This document shows positions 36,940-49,554 of a stretch of 64,000 bases of DNA, piece by piece. The notes under the pieces were generated by a model, which saw nothing but the letters and a program-made list of their open reading frames with translations, was not told where the DNA came from and did no database searches. Position 1 is the stretch's first letter; the number at the start of each line of letters is the position of its first letter. Both the position numbers and the translations under genes were made by a program. This DNA comes from Colius striatus (taxonomy: Eukaryota; Chordata; Aves; Coliiformes; Coliidae): assembly GCF_028858725.1 (NCBI RefSeq), contig NC_084776.1, positions 744,001 through 808,000 on the forward strand, written 5' to 3'.

Positions 36940-38173
36940 AGACCCCGCGCCAGCCCCGCTCCGGTAAGCAAGCGGCCGCCTTCCCCTTCCATCATGCAGG
37001 GGCTCCCCAGCAGCGCCGTCCCCGCCCGCAGCAGGGACAGCCCAACGCGCCACTCTGCAGATCAAGAGGTTTTTCTAAATCCGGCATCGCTTACCAGAGA
37101 CGGCACGGCCCGGGGCTCGCGTGGGGCCCTGCGCCCAGGACACCCCATCGCCCGTCCAGGTCCCGCTCAGCCCCCGCGCACCGCGGGCACCCAGGCGCTG
37201 GGGCTGCGGCCGGTCATTCCCCGCTGGCTCCTGCACGGTTAATCGCAGGCTGCGGGCCCGCGGCCGTAAACTCCCTGAGGTGCTGACTCATCTCCTTCCA
37301 TGCCCGTGAAGCACCATATTTCATCGCTCCACGCCCACAGCGCACAACCGCCGTCTAGTAGCTCCTGAGGCCGCCTCGCCCGCCCCGATGGCGTGCGGGG
37401 CCGCGGCGCGGTGGGTACCGCGGCACGCTGGATCGTGCGGCGGGGAGAGGATTGTGGGCCGGGCCGTACCTGGCTCCCGGCATGGGAGCCCACCCCGCCG
37501 GGCGGTCAGGACCGCAACCGCCTCCCTCCGAGGAAATACGTTTTATTCCATTATCACCAACCAGTCCAGAACCAAAACCTTGCCGCCGCCTGCTCCGGAT
37601 CGGCGGGGAAGGAGGGAAAGGGGGGATGCCCCCAGCCCCAGGCTGCGCCCCTGCCGCTGCTTTGTCGCCTGGAAGGACCCTGGCTGCCTGGGCAGGGAAC
37701 CGCGGAGACCCGTCTCGGTGCAGGCAGTGAGCCCCGCAGGGCCAGGCAGGGAAGGACCCCCCCTCCCGCCGCTGAGCACCCCCCACTCCCACCCCGCCCG
37801 CGCCCGGGGAAACAAAGCCGCGGGTCTGGCCGTCCCCATTGTCCCCGCTGTGTCCGGGCAGCGGCCGCCCCCCGCGCGGGCAGGAAGAGGAGGGGTCGCG
37901 CGCAGACAATGCCTCCCCCCAACCCCCCCGTCGGCACGCCCCGCCCCCTGGTCCCCATTGGCCGGCGGAGAATTTGGGGAGCCCTCCCTCCTTCCTCCCC
38001 CTCCTCCTCTCGCCATCTCTCCCCCCCCCCCCATCTCCCCTCCCCGCCGGGCGCGCGCGCGCCGTATTGTGCCGGGGGGCGCGCGGGGATGGGGGGGCGG
38101 GGGCGCGCGCGCCCGCCATCGGGGGCGCGCCCGGGGGCTCCCCTTGTGTGTGCGTGTGCGCGGGGCCGGGGCC
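36940..38173 (+). promoter_or_regulatory. CBX2: CBX2 promoter CpG island and 5' UTR
   Basis: CpG-dense DNA runs from about 36,950 through the first CBX2 introns. An inverted CCAAT box (ATTGG, 37957-37961) lies 213 bp before the start codon, followed by C- and GC-rich runs with no TATA box. This is a typical developmental-regulator CpG-island promoter. The transcription start is not fixed by the sequence. Long Pro/Arg/Gly-rich frames across this block are composition artefacts. Confidence 0.7.
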
Positions 38174-41100
38174 ATGGAGGAGCTGAGCAGCGTGGGAGAG
38201 CAGGTCTTCGCCGCCGAGTGCATCCTCAGCAAGCGGCTCCGCAAGGTGGGACCCGCCGCGCCCCCCCCGCCCGCCCCCCCCATCACCCCCCCCGTCTCCG
38301 CCGCCGCTAACGTGCCTCTCTCGGTGTCTTTCCGCAGGGCAAGCTGGAGTACCTGGTCAAGTGGCGCGGCTGGTCCTCCAAGTGAGCGGGGCTGCGCGGC
38401 GCGGGGCTGCGCGGTGCGGTGCGGAGCGGTGCGCGGCCGCGGAGGTGCCGCCCGCCCGCCCGCTTTTGTTCGGGTCGCGCCGTTCCTTTTGTTTACAAAT
38501 AAGCGCGGCCGCGGCCCGGCTCTCACCCCCCGCCGCGTGGGGCTCCGCTCCCCCCCACCCCCCGCTCCCAACCCCGTTCTCACCCCCGTCGGCCAGGTAC
38601 CGGCCCCGCGCTCCCCGCTGAAACCGGACCTCCCCTGGGATGCGCGGGGCTCCCCTCAGCCCGCGGCAGCGTGGCCACCCCCTCCCCGATCTGCCTCACC
38701 CCGCTGCCGAGATGCGCCGGTTCCCGCGCCGTCCGGTGCTGGGTGCTCGGCCCCGGGCAGCGCGATGGGCCCGTTTGTCCTGGGATGAACTCCCCGGTGC
38801 TGGGCCGGTACCAGGGACGGTGCGGAGCACCAGACCCCCGCTCTTGCCCAATCCGTGTCTTCTCTTGCAGGCACAACAGCTGGGAGCCCGAGGAAAACAT
38901 CCTCGACCCGCGACTCCTCCTGGCTTTCCAAAAGAAGTGAGCAAACTAGAAATATTTCTAAGCGAATGATAAAGTCAATTAACTTTTAATTGGCTGCGCG
39001 TGCGGTGGAAGTTGTGGAAACAACAGGCTGCAGCTCGCCGTGCCGCCTGTGGCACGGCCCTTTTGTTCATCTCCTGGAAGCCCAGCTCAGGTCCCCCTCA
39101 GCCGTTGGTGCCTGGCCTGGGCGAATGCCACGAGCTCACGGCCCCCACACGCAGGCAGCTCCTGCGCTGCCTCTGCCGCCGGAGCACGGCCCCACACACA
39201 TCCAGCGTGGCCTGGGCAGTGCTTGGGAGGCAACAGCCGGCCCTAGGGGGTGGGTAGCACCTGGGACTGCAGAAACAGAGGACTCGGAAGGCACCAGAAT
39301 GTACTTCTGGAGGGTACAGCCATGAGAGGGTCGGGGTAGCGGGTGGGAGCAAACGGTGTGCTCTGCCAGGGCTGCTGCCCGAGCCAAGCTGGGACCAGCG
39401 ACGGTTCTGCAGCTGTTGCACCCCAGGAATCACCCAGGGAGGTACAAAGGGAGCTGGATGGCTACGGGAAGCACAGAGCTGGGAAATCTTCTGGCTCCAT
39501 ATTAATAAAAACCACTAAAGTTTATGATAGGGTTCAACTTTAACTCATTTCTGGATCCATGTTCTTAAGAGTAGAATCTGGTGCGTAGTGCAGGCAGCAC
39601 AGTGTTTAATCAGCCACTTGTATTACAGCTCAACACTGGCCCTTCTAAACAAAACAGTATAGTAACCTGAGAGCACTGCCCTTCCCATCCCCTCCAAGTA
39701 AGTGATGTTCTCAGAGCCTGTAGGATCATCACATGTCAGTAGGGGTTAAGGAATAGTCTCAGGTGTTCCTCAGGCACGGAGACGGGAGCTGACCCTTCAA
39801 GGGTTTTTTTTAAGGACAGAAGAATGATTTTGTATGTTTTCTTCTGCCCTGCAAACGTTGTCCTCAATTGCTGCTTTTTCAGGGAGCACGAAAAAGAAGT
39901 GCAGAATCGGAAGAGGGGCAAGAGGCCCAGGGGCAGACCCAGGAAACACGTGGTGAGTCCTGGCAGTGGTGGAAATCCGCAGGCACGAGGGTGCCAGGGG
40001 GCTCTGGCCTTGGAAGGCACCAGCAAGTGCCTCTCCACAGCAGGGTGGGCTTGGCCCCAGGAGGGTGGTGAGGACACAGCCATCCAGACCCAGGTCAGGG
40101 GCTTGGATGGATGAGGATGGATGGATAAGGATGCCTGTGAGGACGCATCTCTTCATCACTGCTCTGGCAATGGGACTGAAGGAGGCAAAGGAGTGCCCTG
40201 GCACCAGAGTCGTGCCTGGTATTTAAGAGACTGTACTGTACGCTCCCTAACTCGTTCCATGGCAGAGGACAACAGATCAGCTCCCGTGGAGGAGCCTGTG
40301 TGTGACCAGGCAGCACTGAAGGGTTTGCAGTTCCCACAGTGGTTCCTGTGGTAATGTGTTAACTCTTTCCCCGTCCCTCTCCATTGCTTTGCAGGAACCA
40401 GAGATGCCTGCGAAAGCGAAGTCAAGCAGCTCCTCTTCCTCCACATCTTCCTCTTCCTCCTCCTCAGATGAAGAGGATGAAAGTGACCTGGAAGCAAAGA
40501 GAGGTCCCCGCAGCAGAGAGACTCACCCAGTACCACAGAAGAAAGCTCAGATCCTGGTGGCAAAGCCCGAAACGAAAGACGCTTCCAGGAAGAAGCGTGG
40601 GCGGAAGCCTCTTCCCCCGGAGCAGAAAGTGTCTCGAAGGACCGTGAACCTGACAAAGGTGCTGAAAACATCCCGGAAGGAGGCGGGTGGCAGCACCAAG
40701 CTGATGGGGAAGCTGCAGCCCCAGCACAGCACGCAGGGCTCGGGCATGGCCCTGCTGAAGGACCCGCCAGGAGCCTTGGCTGGGCTCAGCTCAGGGGGGT
40801 CGTCTGCAGAAAACCTGCCCAACATGCTGAAGGGCGGCTCGGCGAGCCCAACGCGGGCCATCAGCTGGCAGAGCTCCATCGTGCACTACATGAACAGGAT
40901 GTCCCAAAGCCAGAGCCTGGCAGAGACCTCGCCCCTGGGCAGGCTGGCGCTGAAGTCGCAGGCATCCAGTAAGAGCGGCCTAGGGCTGGACTTAAAACTG
41001 AGGAACCAGAAAGGATCAGGGGAGCTTGGGCTGAGCGTGCAGGGTGCCAAGGGCGCCAAAGCTCCTGGCAACGGCGCTGCAGGGGACCAGAAATCGGGGT

Positions 41101-41744
41101 TTGCTGCGGGAGGCCAAATGCTGCACAATGGCAGCAAGACATCGGCGAGCTCCTCCGGGGCCGGCAGCCAGCCCGCCTCCAGCCAGGAGCTCAACCTCCA
41201 AGCTCTAAACCTGCAGAGCGTCAAGAACGGGCCGAGCGCGGCTGGGGGGAGCAGCATCCCCCGACACCTCTGCGCTGCCCTGGCCAAAGGCCCCGGCGCT
41301 GGCACAGCAGCCGGTGCGGGTGCCGGCGGCACAAAGGGCGGCACGGCGGGTGCCGGGCTGAACGCTGCCAGCGCCGCGGGGCTCTCGGGGGGGGACGGCA
41401 GCAAGAGCGAGAAGCAAACGCAGCGAGCAGGCGACAGGGACTCGGCCAAGAGCAGCACAGGCGGCGCGCAGGAGGGACACGCGGCCGCCGAGACCCGCAA
41501 GCCGGCCACCCTTTCCGAAATGAGCACAGGCGAAGAGACCAGCTCGGATTCAGACCGGGATTCAGCTTCCTTCCCGGGCGTGGGGCAGAACATGTCTGTC
41601 TCCATCCAGACCAGCCAGGACTGGAAGCCCACCCGCAGCCTGATCGAGCACGTCTTTGTCACCGACGTGACCGCGAACCTGATCACAGTGACGGTCAAGG
41701 AGTCGCCCACCAGCGTCGGGTTCTTCAACCTACGGCAGTACTGA
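38174..41744 (+). CDS. CBX2: CBX2, Polycomb chromobox protein 2 (PRC1 subunit)
   Basis: Coding exons are 38174-38245, 38338-38381, 38871-38936, 39883-39952 and 40395-41744, joined in frame to 533 codons (human 532). All introns are GT-AG. CBX2 targets canonical PRC1 to H3K27me3 chromatin and compacts nucleosomes. The chromodomain spans about residues 9-62, with aromatic-cage residues F12, W33 and W36. An AT-hook core RPRGRPRK lies at 75-82. A serine run (about 94-107) leads into an acidic stretch, the known phosphorylated and condensing region. A second basic [13 protein letters not shown] motif follows. The middle is low complexity, with a Gly/Ala-rich stretch. The C-terminal Pc box (about 497-533, [20 protein letters not shown]) binds RING1 proteins. 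The start has GCC before ATG and G at +4. CBX2 faces CBX8 tail to tail. Confidence 0.97.
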
Positions 41745-44700
41745 GCCCGGGAGCGTGAGGAGGGAGTGGATCCTTCAGCCTCTCCCTCAGCTTCACCCAG
41801 CTCTCCCATCGGGTTTTTCTTTCCACGAGTGAACGTGTGAGATCTGCTGCAGCTCGTGTCTCGAGAGGCGTGAGAAAGACGCAGTGAAACCCGCTCAGAA
41901 CTGCCAGCGGGTCGATGGATCCTCCCCGGCTTCTCTCCATCCTCTCCCAGAGCTGGCTGCTGCCATTCTCCAGGCACTGGTGCTGCCAGGGCTGGCACGT
42001 TTTGAGCCAGGCTTCGCTGTATGCAGGTTTCTTTGCTTTTACAGCTTGAAACAGCAGATGACAAGGTCTGCAGCTCTCTGGCAACAGGGAGAGGGTGTGG
42101 AGCTGCCATGAGCCAGGCTTATACTCGGGAGAGGAAAAGGAGATCCTCTTCTTTCCCTCTGGGCTCCCCGTGAATCCGTCTGAGCCGTGGGGAGCTGTAA
42201 GTGAATCCAAATGAGACAGCTGCTGCTGCCAGCCCTGGGGGGCTGCTGGGGACGGCTGCATATGGGGGTTTTTCAGGGTACACTCAGCCCAGCCACCCCC
42301 CTGGCTGAGGTCACTTCCAATGATGGTGAAGTCCATGACATTTCTGTTGTGGTTTCCAGCTGATAGGGAAATATTGTTTACATTTGTTATTAAGGAAAAA
42401 TCCTTCTTCTTTCTTTTGGAGGGGAATAAACCCAGTCTGGGGCAGACTGGGCAGACTGGCCCCTGGGTGCCACTGATGATACAGGCGTCAAAGGTGCCTC
42501 TTTCAGAGTGAAGGGCAAATGGCAGTGGGTATCTCCTTGGTGCCCAGGGAGGGCCCCATAGGAGCCAGTGGCTTCTTCACAGTGACTTGACTTTCAGAGG
42601 AAAGTAAAACCCAAATTGTTGTGCAGCCCAGGCAGCCCCAGCGCTGCTCCTCTGCCTCACCCCAGCAACACTGGTGTCTCCCCTTTGTGCTCAGCAGCTT
42701 CCAGGTGCTCACAGGGCAATATTTAAGTCTTGCAGGTAGGTTGGTACCTGGACTGCCAGGTGTCTGTGAGGTTGGTGCTGCAGTTCAGGTAAAAAGCAGA
42801 GCTAGGGGGTGAGTGGGCCCTCCCTGCTGGGAGCCCAGCCAGACCCACTGTGGGTACTCACTGTGTCGGATCCACACTGATTATCCACCTTTTTCTCCAG
42901 CCAAAGGGCTCAGAAGCTGGTCAAGGACACCTGCAGAGGTGGTCTGGAGCAGTGAGAAAGGGCAGAGCCAGCAGGTACCTCAGGTGTTGGTGGCAGCCAT
43001 TCACCTTCGTGCCAGCAGTTGGGTCTTCATTTGGCTTGTAATTGCAACCAATAATGGCTTTTTTATGGAGGTCTTTTTTCCATACTATAGAGTACTCTTA
43101 AAAGCCAAAATTAGCAGCAGTAGTTCAGGCAGAGTTTAGGAGCATTCCAGGTCATTTTAGTTCTGTTGATCCTGAAGTGCTTTCTGGGAGGAGATGCAAA
43201 GGCTGCAGTCTGCCAGGGCCACTGGGGTCCCTCCCTCCAAAGGAGGGTCTCAGCAGTGCCTCTGGGCCAAGCCACTCACTCTGTGCATGAACAGGCACTG
43301 CTCTGGGGGTCCCTGCAGCCAGGAGACTGACCCAGTACCAGGACAGGCATCTTGCTTTGCCACAGACAGGGCTACTCGCTGTGTCACTACACACAGGAGC
43401 ACAGAGATAAATGGACCAAACTGCGTTTACAGGTACTTCTGAGCCCCTCGCTGCAGCAGCCCACCACAGCCGCTGGCAGCAGACGGGGCGACTCTCAGGG
43501 GACACGAAAAGCCAGCGCTGGCTGCACCGGCTGCCTGCTTGTTCCAGGGCTGGATGGTTGTTTGCTGAACAGCAGCTTCAGCCTCTGCCAGGACACGCTC
43601 CTGTGCTCCAGAGATGCTCTCCCTCAATTTGTGGATTTAATCCTCATCTGTTGGTTGTGGCTCTGAGTTTGTTGCGTTATGGAAGTGAGTGTGGTGTCCT
43701 ACATGACACTGACAAGCTGGGGTGGGCAGACTTGCTGCCTTGCAGCAGGACCTGTGCAGGCTTCTCAGACGGCTCCAGTTGTGCCCCAGCGCAGCCAGGC
43801 AGCCTTGAATGTCACCTCAGCACGTCATCAGGCAGCCTGGGCTGGTGCAGCTCCGCTCTGTGCGTTGTTCTGCAAGGCAAAGGGCCAAGGGGAGAGGAGG
43901 GAGTGTTGTCCATGGAGGAAGTTCCCAAGGACAGAGTTTCCATCTTGCTCCACAATGCCAAAATGTCACAGTCTGTGCTGTTTACCTTCCAGTCATTACC
44001 TTTGCCAAACGAGCCACCGTTGCTTTGAACAGTCCAAGGAAAAGTTAGCCTGTGTCAGCAGGAACAAAAGCTCCCCGTGTGATCTGTGCTGAGGGTGCTT
44101 TTGTGCTGGGGATAAGAGCATTTTGGTAGAACAATCAAGGAATCAGAGCACCGGGGTAACACTCTTACACACCAAATGTTTGCTGTTTGGCCTTTGCAAA
44201 TCCAAACTGAACAACAATGTGCCTTTTTGGACTGTCCTTATCTCAGCCTTGTCTGTGACACGGGTCCCATGACAGGTTTGTGCCTATGCAAAGCAGGGTG
44301 GTCGCAGGGACACCGATGGGGAGAAGTGCCCTGGTCCCCAGCAGGACATGGAGCTCTGCCACAGCACCAAAGGCTGTGAGATGCCCACCAAAGCAGGGAT
44401 GCTTTTGCCCAGAGCAATAGGATGTAGGGGCTGGCGTCCCCAAGAGGGAAAACGCCTCTGAGGAAGCCCCAAGACGACGTCGGGCACCAAATGTCCATCG
44501 AGGGTGCAGGAGATGAGTCGTGCTCAGTGGGTGCTGTGCTTGCTCCACACTAGCTTCAAGCTGGCCTGCTCCCTCCAAAGCTCCTGTCCAAGCTCACATG
44601 TGTTTCTCTGTGCAGGGACTCTCTCCTGCTTCTCAGCCAGGCGAAGGGGCACGGGGCCCAGGCTTGTGCCCATGCGTCCCACGTGCGAGCAGCTTTCCTC

Positions 44701-45930
44701 CATCACCCTTCCCTGGCACGTCCCCTCCCAGGAGTGGCAGAACTCTACTGTTTCCACTTGCTACTGTGCCTTTTGCTCACCAGTGGGTTTGATTCCAAAG
44801 GTCTAAGGATGGTGAAAATGATAATCCTGATTTTTTTCTGAGCTTTGTCTCCCCCAGAGTTCCTCCCCCAGCCCCTGCCCGACCTCGTGGTTCGAGACCT
44901 CGGCTCTCCCAGCACCGCTGAGGTGTTTGAGCGAGCGCTTCTGTTGGAGTTTGTTCTCAAAGGCACGTTTTTTGGGTGATTTACTGTAATCTGTTGTGGG
45001 CAGGGGCTGAAAGCCGGTGCAGACCCTGTTTTCCAGTCAGTACCATTAGCATTCAAGGTGTACCTTTTTTTTTCCTTTACATTTTTTACGTTTGCTGCTA
45101 TGAGTGGGAGTGTGGAGCCACGTGTCAAACAGCCAATTAAAGCCTTGTCACTCGTCATTTTCTAAGGGCTTTCGGATGTGGAAAGTCCTGCAGGATTTGT
45201 ATATTGAATGGATATTTTCTCCAGGCATAATCTGGTTAAGCATACTTGTTGTTTTCCATTGGACTGGAAGAGGTGGCCCATTCAGCCACCTGCCCTAGAA
45301 ACTTCCTCTATTTTTATATATATATTTTGTACCAAAAAAAACCCCAACCCTGGAGTTTGTGGAGGGACGGGGATAGTTTAGGGGCGTTGGTTTGCATTGG
45401 TTTTCTGAGCTGGGTGTGAAGGGCTCCAGAGCCAGGGAGAAGCTTTTTACTGAAAGAAATAGAGGGATGGGTGAAAACCAACAATTGTTCCTGTAACTTG
45501 TGCCACTCACTGGTCTGATTTGTGTGTTTTAATTAAAGAGAGAGCCAAATCACTCCTGGATGACACTTACAATTGCTTTAAGCTACAGCTGTTTGTTTGC
45601 TTTCATTTTCAGAGAACAAAAGTTGGAGACGTTCTTACCCTGGGAAAGCCTCAGGGCTGGGGCAGGCGATGCCGGGCTTGGGGGGGCCACAGCCACACTC
45701 CCCCCGCAGCCCCCCCGGCACCTCGTTTGTGTTGGGAGTGGGGGTTTTCTAGCGCTGCGACACTGAGGCTGCTGCAGCCCCCCCTCCCCTAGGCTGCTTT
45801 TAATTTATTCGCAGGAAACGCTCCGGGATGGTTACGTCGGGTGGGGGCCGGTTTTTTTTTCCTGCTCTGTAGCTTTCCCAATGCTCTTTCTTTAGCATAT
45901 CAATAAATATTTTTTTTAAACTTTTCAGCC
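41745..45930 (+). terminator. CBX2: CBX2 3' UTR with proximal and distal poly(A) signals
   Basis: A proximal AATAAA is at 42425-42430 (about 0.7 kb after the stop). A distal AATAAA at 45902-45907 is followed by CCTGGTGTGGTC, a GT-rich downstream element. Between them are T-rich and TATATATA stretches and ATTAAA variants, with no coding exon. A long 3' UTR of about 4.2 kb fits the large mRNA known for this gene, but use of the distal site is inferred. Confidence 0.6.
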
Positions 45931-45934
45931 TGGT

Positions 45935-47065
45935 GTGGTCACTGCGCCGGTAGCAGCTGAGACACCCCCCGCCAGGCACCGCCTGAGCCCCGACCCCCAG
46001 CGAAAAGCCGCATCTCTCCCTCCTCGAGGGGCGTCGGGTCCTCGGGCTGCTGCAGGGCTCCGAGATGGGGACAGGAGAGGCTTAGGGGAACCGACGACAG
46101 GGAACCGGAGAGGGAGAGCCGTACACCCCACCTTCCCTCCCGAGGGTCGGGGCAAGACGCTCTCGCTCCTTCCCCCCCGTCCCGGGCCCCAGGTCCTACC
46201 GGGCGGCGGTGCGCGATCCGTGGGCTCTGCTGCGGCCGGAGCTGCGGCTGCCCGAGGCGGGGGAAGGTCTCAGGTGCCTCCGCTCAGCCCCGGACCCGCC
46301 CGGGGACCCGCCCGGCCGCCCCTCACCTGTGGGACCGGGACCCGCCCGGGGGCCGCCGGGTGCCGTCGGGGGGGGAGCTGAGCCCCGGGCGGGGGCGGGA
46401 CGCGGAGAGGGCGGGGGGCGCGGACCCGCCCCGGCGCAGGGAGGGGGTTGTCGGCTCCCGCGGGCCGCCTCCGGGGGCTCCGCCAGCCGGTCGCCCCCCT
46501 CCCCCGGCGCCCGCCCCGCCGGGGCCCCGCCGCGGCCCGTGTGAAAGGGCCCCCCCGCCGGGCCGGGAGAAAGGCGCCATTGTGCGGCCCTTTCTCCCGC
46601 TCCTCCGCCACCCTCATTTTCCGCGCCCAGCCGCTGACAGCTCCCATAGTCCGGGGGTCCGCGCCTGTCACCCGGCGGAGCAGAAAAAGGAGGTTAATGA
46701 GGAGACAGCTTCAAAAAAAAAAAAAAAAGGAGAAAAAACCCACCAAAACCAAGAGTCCCCCCGCTCCGCGCCCCCGCCGCCGGGCGGATTTGAATACAAA
46801 GGCCGAGCTCGCCGGGCAGGGGCAGCCGCCGCGCAGACCCGCGCCCCCCGCCGCGCCGCCCGCCCCGTCGGAAGGGCGGAGCGCCGGTACCCGCGGCAGC
46901 GCGGGGCCCGGCCCGGGACCCAACCGACTTCTGCGGCGGCAGAGCGGCGGCCCCAGGGCTGTTCCTCGTATGGAGACACAGACTGCACCCGCTGCTGCCC
47001 CGTGCGGGTACCGCGAGTCCCCCCGGGCTTCCCCCAGCCCGTCGGGGCGCAGCTCCAGTCCCGTA
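45935..47065. promoter_or_regulatory. CpG island between convergent CBX2 and CBX8 3' ends
   Basis: CpG-dense DNA begins within about 30 bp of the distal CBX2 poly(A) signal and continues for 1.1 kb, broken by a 16-A run near 46,713. It lies at the 3' ends of both neighbours and at no known promoter. Frames on both strands across it are long but Pro/Arg/Gly-rich with no domain. Confidence 0.55.
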
Positions 47066-47149
47066 AAGCCCCAGCGGCCAGGGGGATGCAGGCCCACCCA
47101 CCCCACGCTGCTCTCACCCCACTCCCAGCCCCAGGACCACAAAGGGAAG

Positions 47150-49554
47150 ACAGAGACGGTTCTATTTACAAAGTATATATTTAAACTGACATAAAAAGCA
47201 GGTCTCATATGGACATTCACGGCTGGCAGAAGACACGTAGTTAAGCTTCACTTCTGAGACTGAGATTTAGCCAAATCATTTTTGTACAAGTCTTAGATTT
47301 AAATAATTCACACACACACCCCCCCACGCACACACACTCAGTATATACGTCACTATGTACACACACACATATACACCCACATGTATGTTTTGCTCCATAT
47401 ACATGTGTCAGGACACATCCAGGGGGCTGGAGCGGAGCACACCCTGCATATCCCAGCAGGGCAGGAGCACAGGGCTGGGCTCTCTGGCAAAGAGCATCCT
47501 CTGGTCTCAGCCCAGCAGCAGAGGGAGGACAGGCTGCTCACTCCCTTCAGCATCCCTCTGACACACACGTGTCCTGTGGCACCTGCCCCCAGCCCCAGCT
47601 CAGAAACCACCACCCTGGTTCTTCGTACAAACCAAGTCAGAAAAAAAAAGGATCTCACTTCTACAAAATCTGTCTTAGAAAACAAACAAAAGTAACAGAA
47701 CTCACAGACATGGCCCCCTTTGTACAGTCAATATAGCCCCCTCCTGCTGGGCTACCCAGCAGAGCTCCCAGAAGAAGGATGGGGAAGGGGCCAAGCAAGG
47801 TGGAGCTGCAGATGGGACCAACAGCAGAGGCTGCTCCTCGCCACAGCCCCTTCCCCACATGTCAGGCCCCCACTGCTGTCACCTCCTGCATAACCCCCCA
47901 AACTTGGGTCTATCAGCTGGGGCAGGTGGTGAGGAGGGATGAGAGGGACCTGGCCCAGCCCCATCCCTCAACCACCACCAAACTTGTGCTTTCCAAACCA
48001 GAGAGATGCCCAGACCACAGAATGGGGCCAGTCCCACCAGCTCCACCTCAGCCAAAATCACCCCCTGGGCAAAGGTCCCACTCCCCAGCGGGGCCAGGCT
48101 GCAACCGAGCTGGGGAGGAGGGAGCAAAGTGGGGGGCTGCAGCGCCTGTGCCTCCCCCCTGGCACCTCGGGGAGAGTGAAACTGCTGCACTTTGCTCAGA
48201 GCCACGAAGGCAGCCGTGCCCTGCCCTGGCTGGGGAGAAGAGCCGGGTCCTGCACAACCAGCAGAGACCAGAGGCACGGGGAGCACACGAAGCCCCTCAG
48301 GGCAGCAGGGCTGCTCACCCAATGCAATATTTCACCTCTTGGCTATTGTTTAACTAGCCTATGAAATGGGAAATATCGTCTCTGAATGCAGCAAGGTGGC
48401 TCTGGGATTTGTCAGAGATGTGGATATTACAAAACACTTGATCTGGAGTCTTCCACCAGGCTGAAGTCAACTGTGTTTGAGAAATCAAAATAAACTAATA
48501 ATCCACTTTCTATAGTGGTATAAAGCATCTAAATATGGGCAGCACTGTGCTACCCTCCCCAACCTCTCTGGCATTTCAGGAATGTAAACAGAGGGGTTTT
48601 ATCCTTGGATTTTTTTTTTAAGTGGGTGGGGGAACAGAATCAAGCAACCAGACAAAATGAAAACAGATTCTCAGCTCAGTCCCATCTCCCACAACTGCTA
48701 CGACAACTCTATTAAAGTGCATTTCAGTATCACCCCTCTCAGGAACCTTTCACACACAAACCTCCTCTTCCTTCGCAGGGGAAGGGAATTCAAGTTAATA
48801 CTCTGTGAGAACAGTTTTAGCCTTTTGATGGGTTTCTGCTTTTCCCCGCCCCGACGTTGCAGCAACGTTACTTTTTGTTAGACTGGAAACGTCCCCTCCC
48901 CAACAATACTGTAAATTCAAGTGCTCACTTCAACTGTCAAGGGCAACAGTCCTGGAGACAGCACACTGGATTGTACAAGCAACACCTTATATCACAATCA
49001 AGAAATCAGGGCGCTCTGCCCTCCGAGGGAGCAACGCTTCTCCCTCCACCATCCACAGCATCTTATGAAAAATAATAGTTAAAAAAACCCAGGCCATAAT
49101 TAGCTATGAACATCGGTCCTTATGTACAGCGGCTCCTGCAAGAGATGCATCAACTCCCTCAGTTCTCAGTTTTATTGTCCTTTCTAAGAGCAACTGAGCA
49201 GTCACTGTTGTCTCCATTTAAATAAAACAACTCAGAGTTGAAATATATATATATAGATATATATAAGCATTTTTTTTTCTTAAATAACATATTTACATCT
49301 AATAGAAAATATAACTCTAGAGATAATCTTTCCAACCAAATGTGAGACGTGAAACAAAAAGAAAGGATGAGTTACTGAATTTAGGACAGTTTCTAAATCC
49401 TCTCCAGGACACAAAAAAAACCCAAAAAGAAAAGGAAAAAAAAAAAGGAAAAAAAAGGAAAAAAAAAAAGAAAAGTAAAAGAGGCCCACGAAGCTCTACC
49501 CAAGCTTTTGTCTGGATCTGACCGAGGAAAAGCCCAGCACCACCTCCGCCAAAC
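47150..49554 (-). terminator. CBX8: CBX8 3' UTR
   Basis: The minus strand carries AATAAA at 49176-49171, about 380 nt past the stop. Continuing AT-rich, gene-free DNA reaches about 47,160, where an AATATA variant (47179-47174) precedes a GT-rich stretch. The UTR may end near either place. It includes A/G-rich runs at 49,420-49,490 and an (AT)n tract near 49,242-49,264 (plus-strand view), and CA-rich DNA at 47,310-47,390. Confidence 0.5.

Noticed and set aside
37388-38788. 466-codon frame across the CBX2 promoter
   Set aside because: It runs through the CBX2 start region in the wrong register for most of its length and is Pro/Arg-rich; a CpG-island artefact.
46360-47194. Overlapping 274- and 248-codon plus-strand frames between CBX2 and CBX8
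   Set aside because: Composition-driven, no domain, interrupted by a poly(A) run that encodes a lysine block; not supported as a gene.
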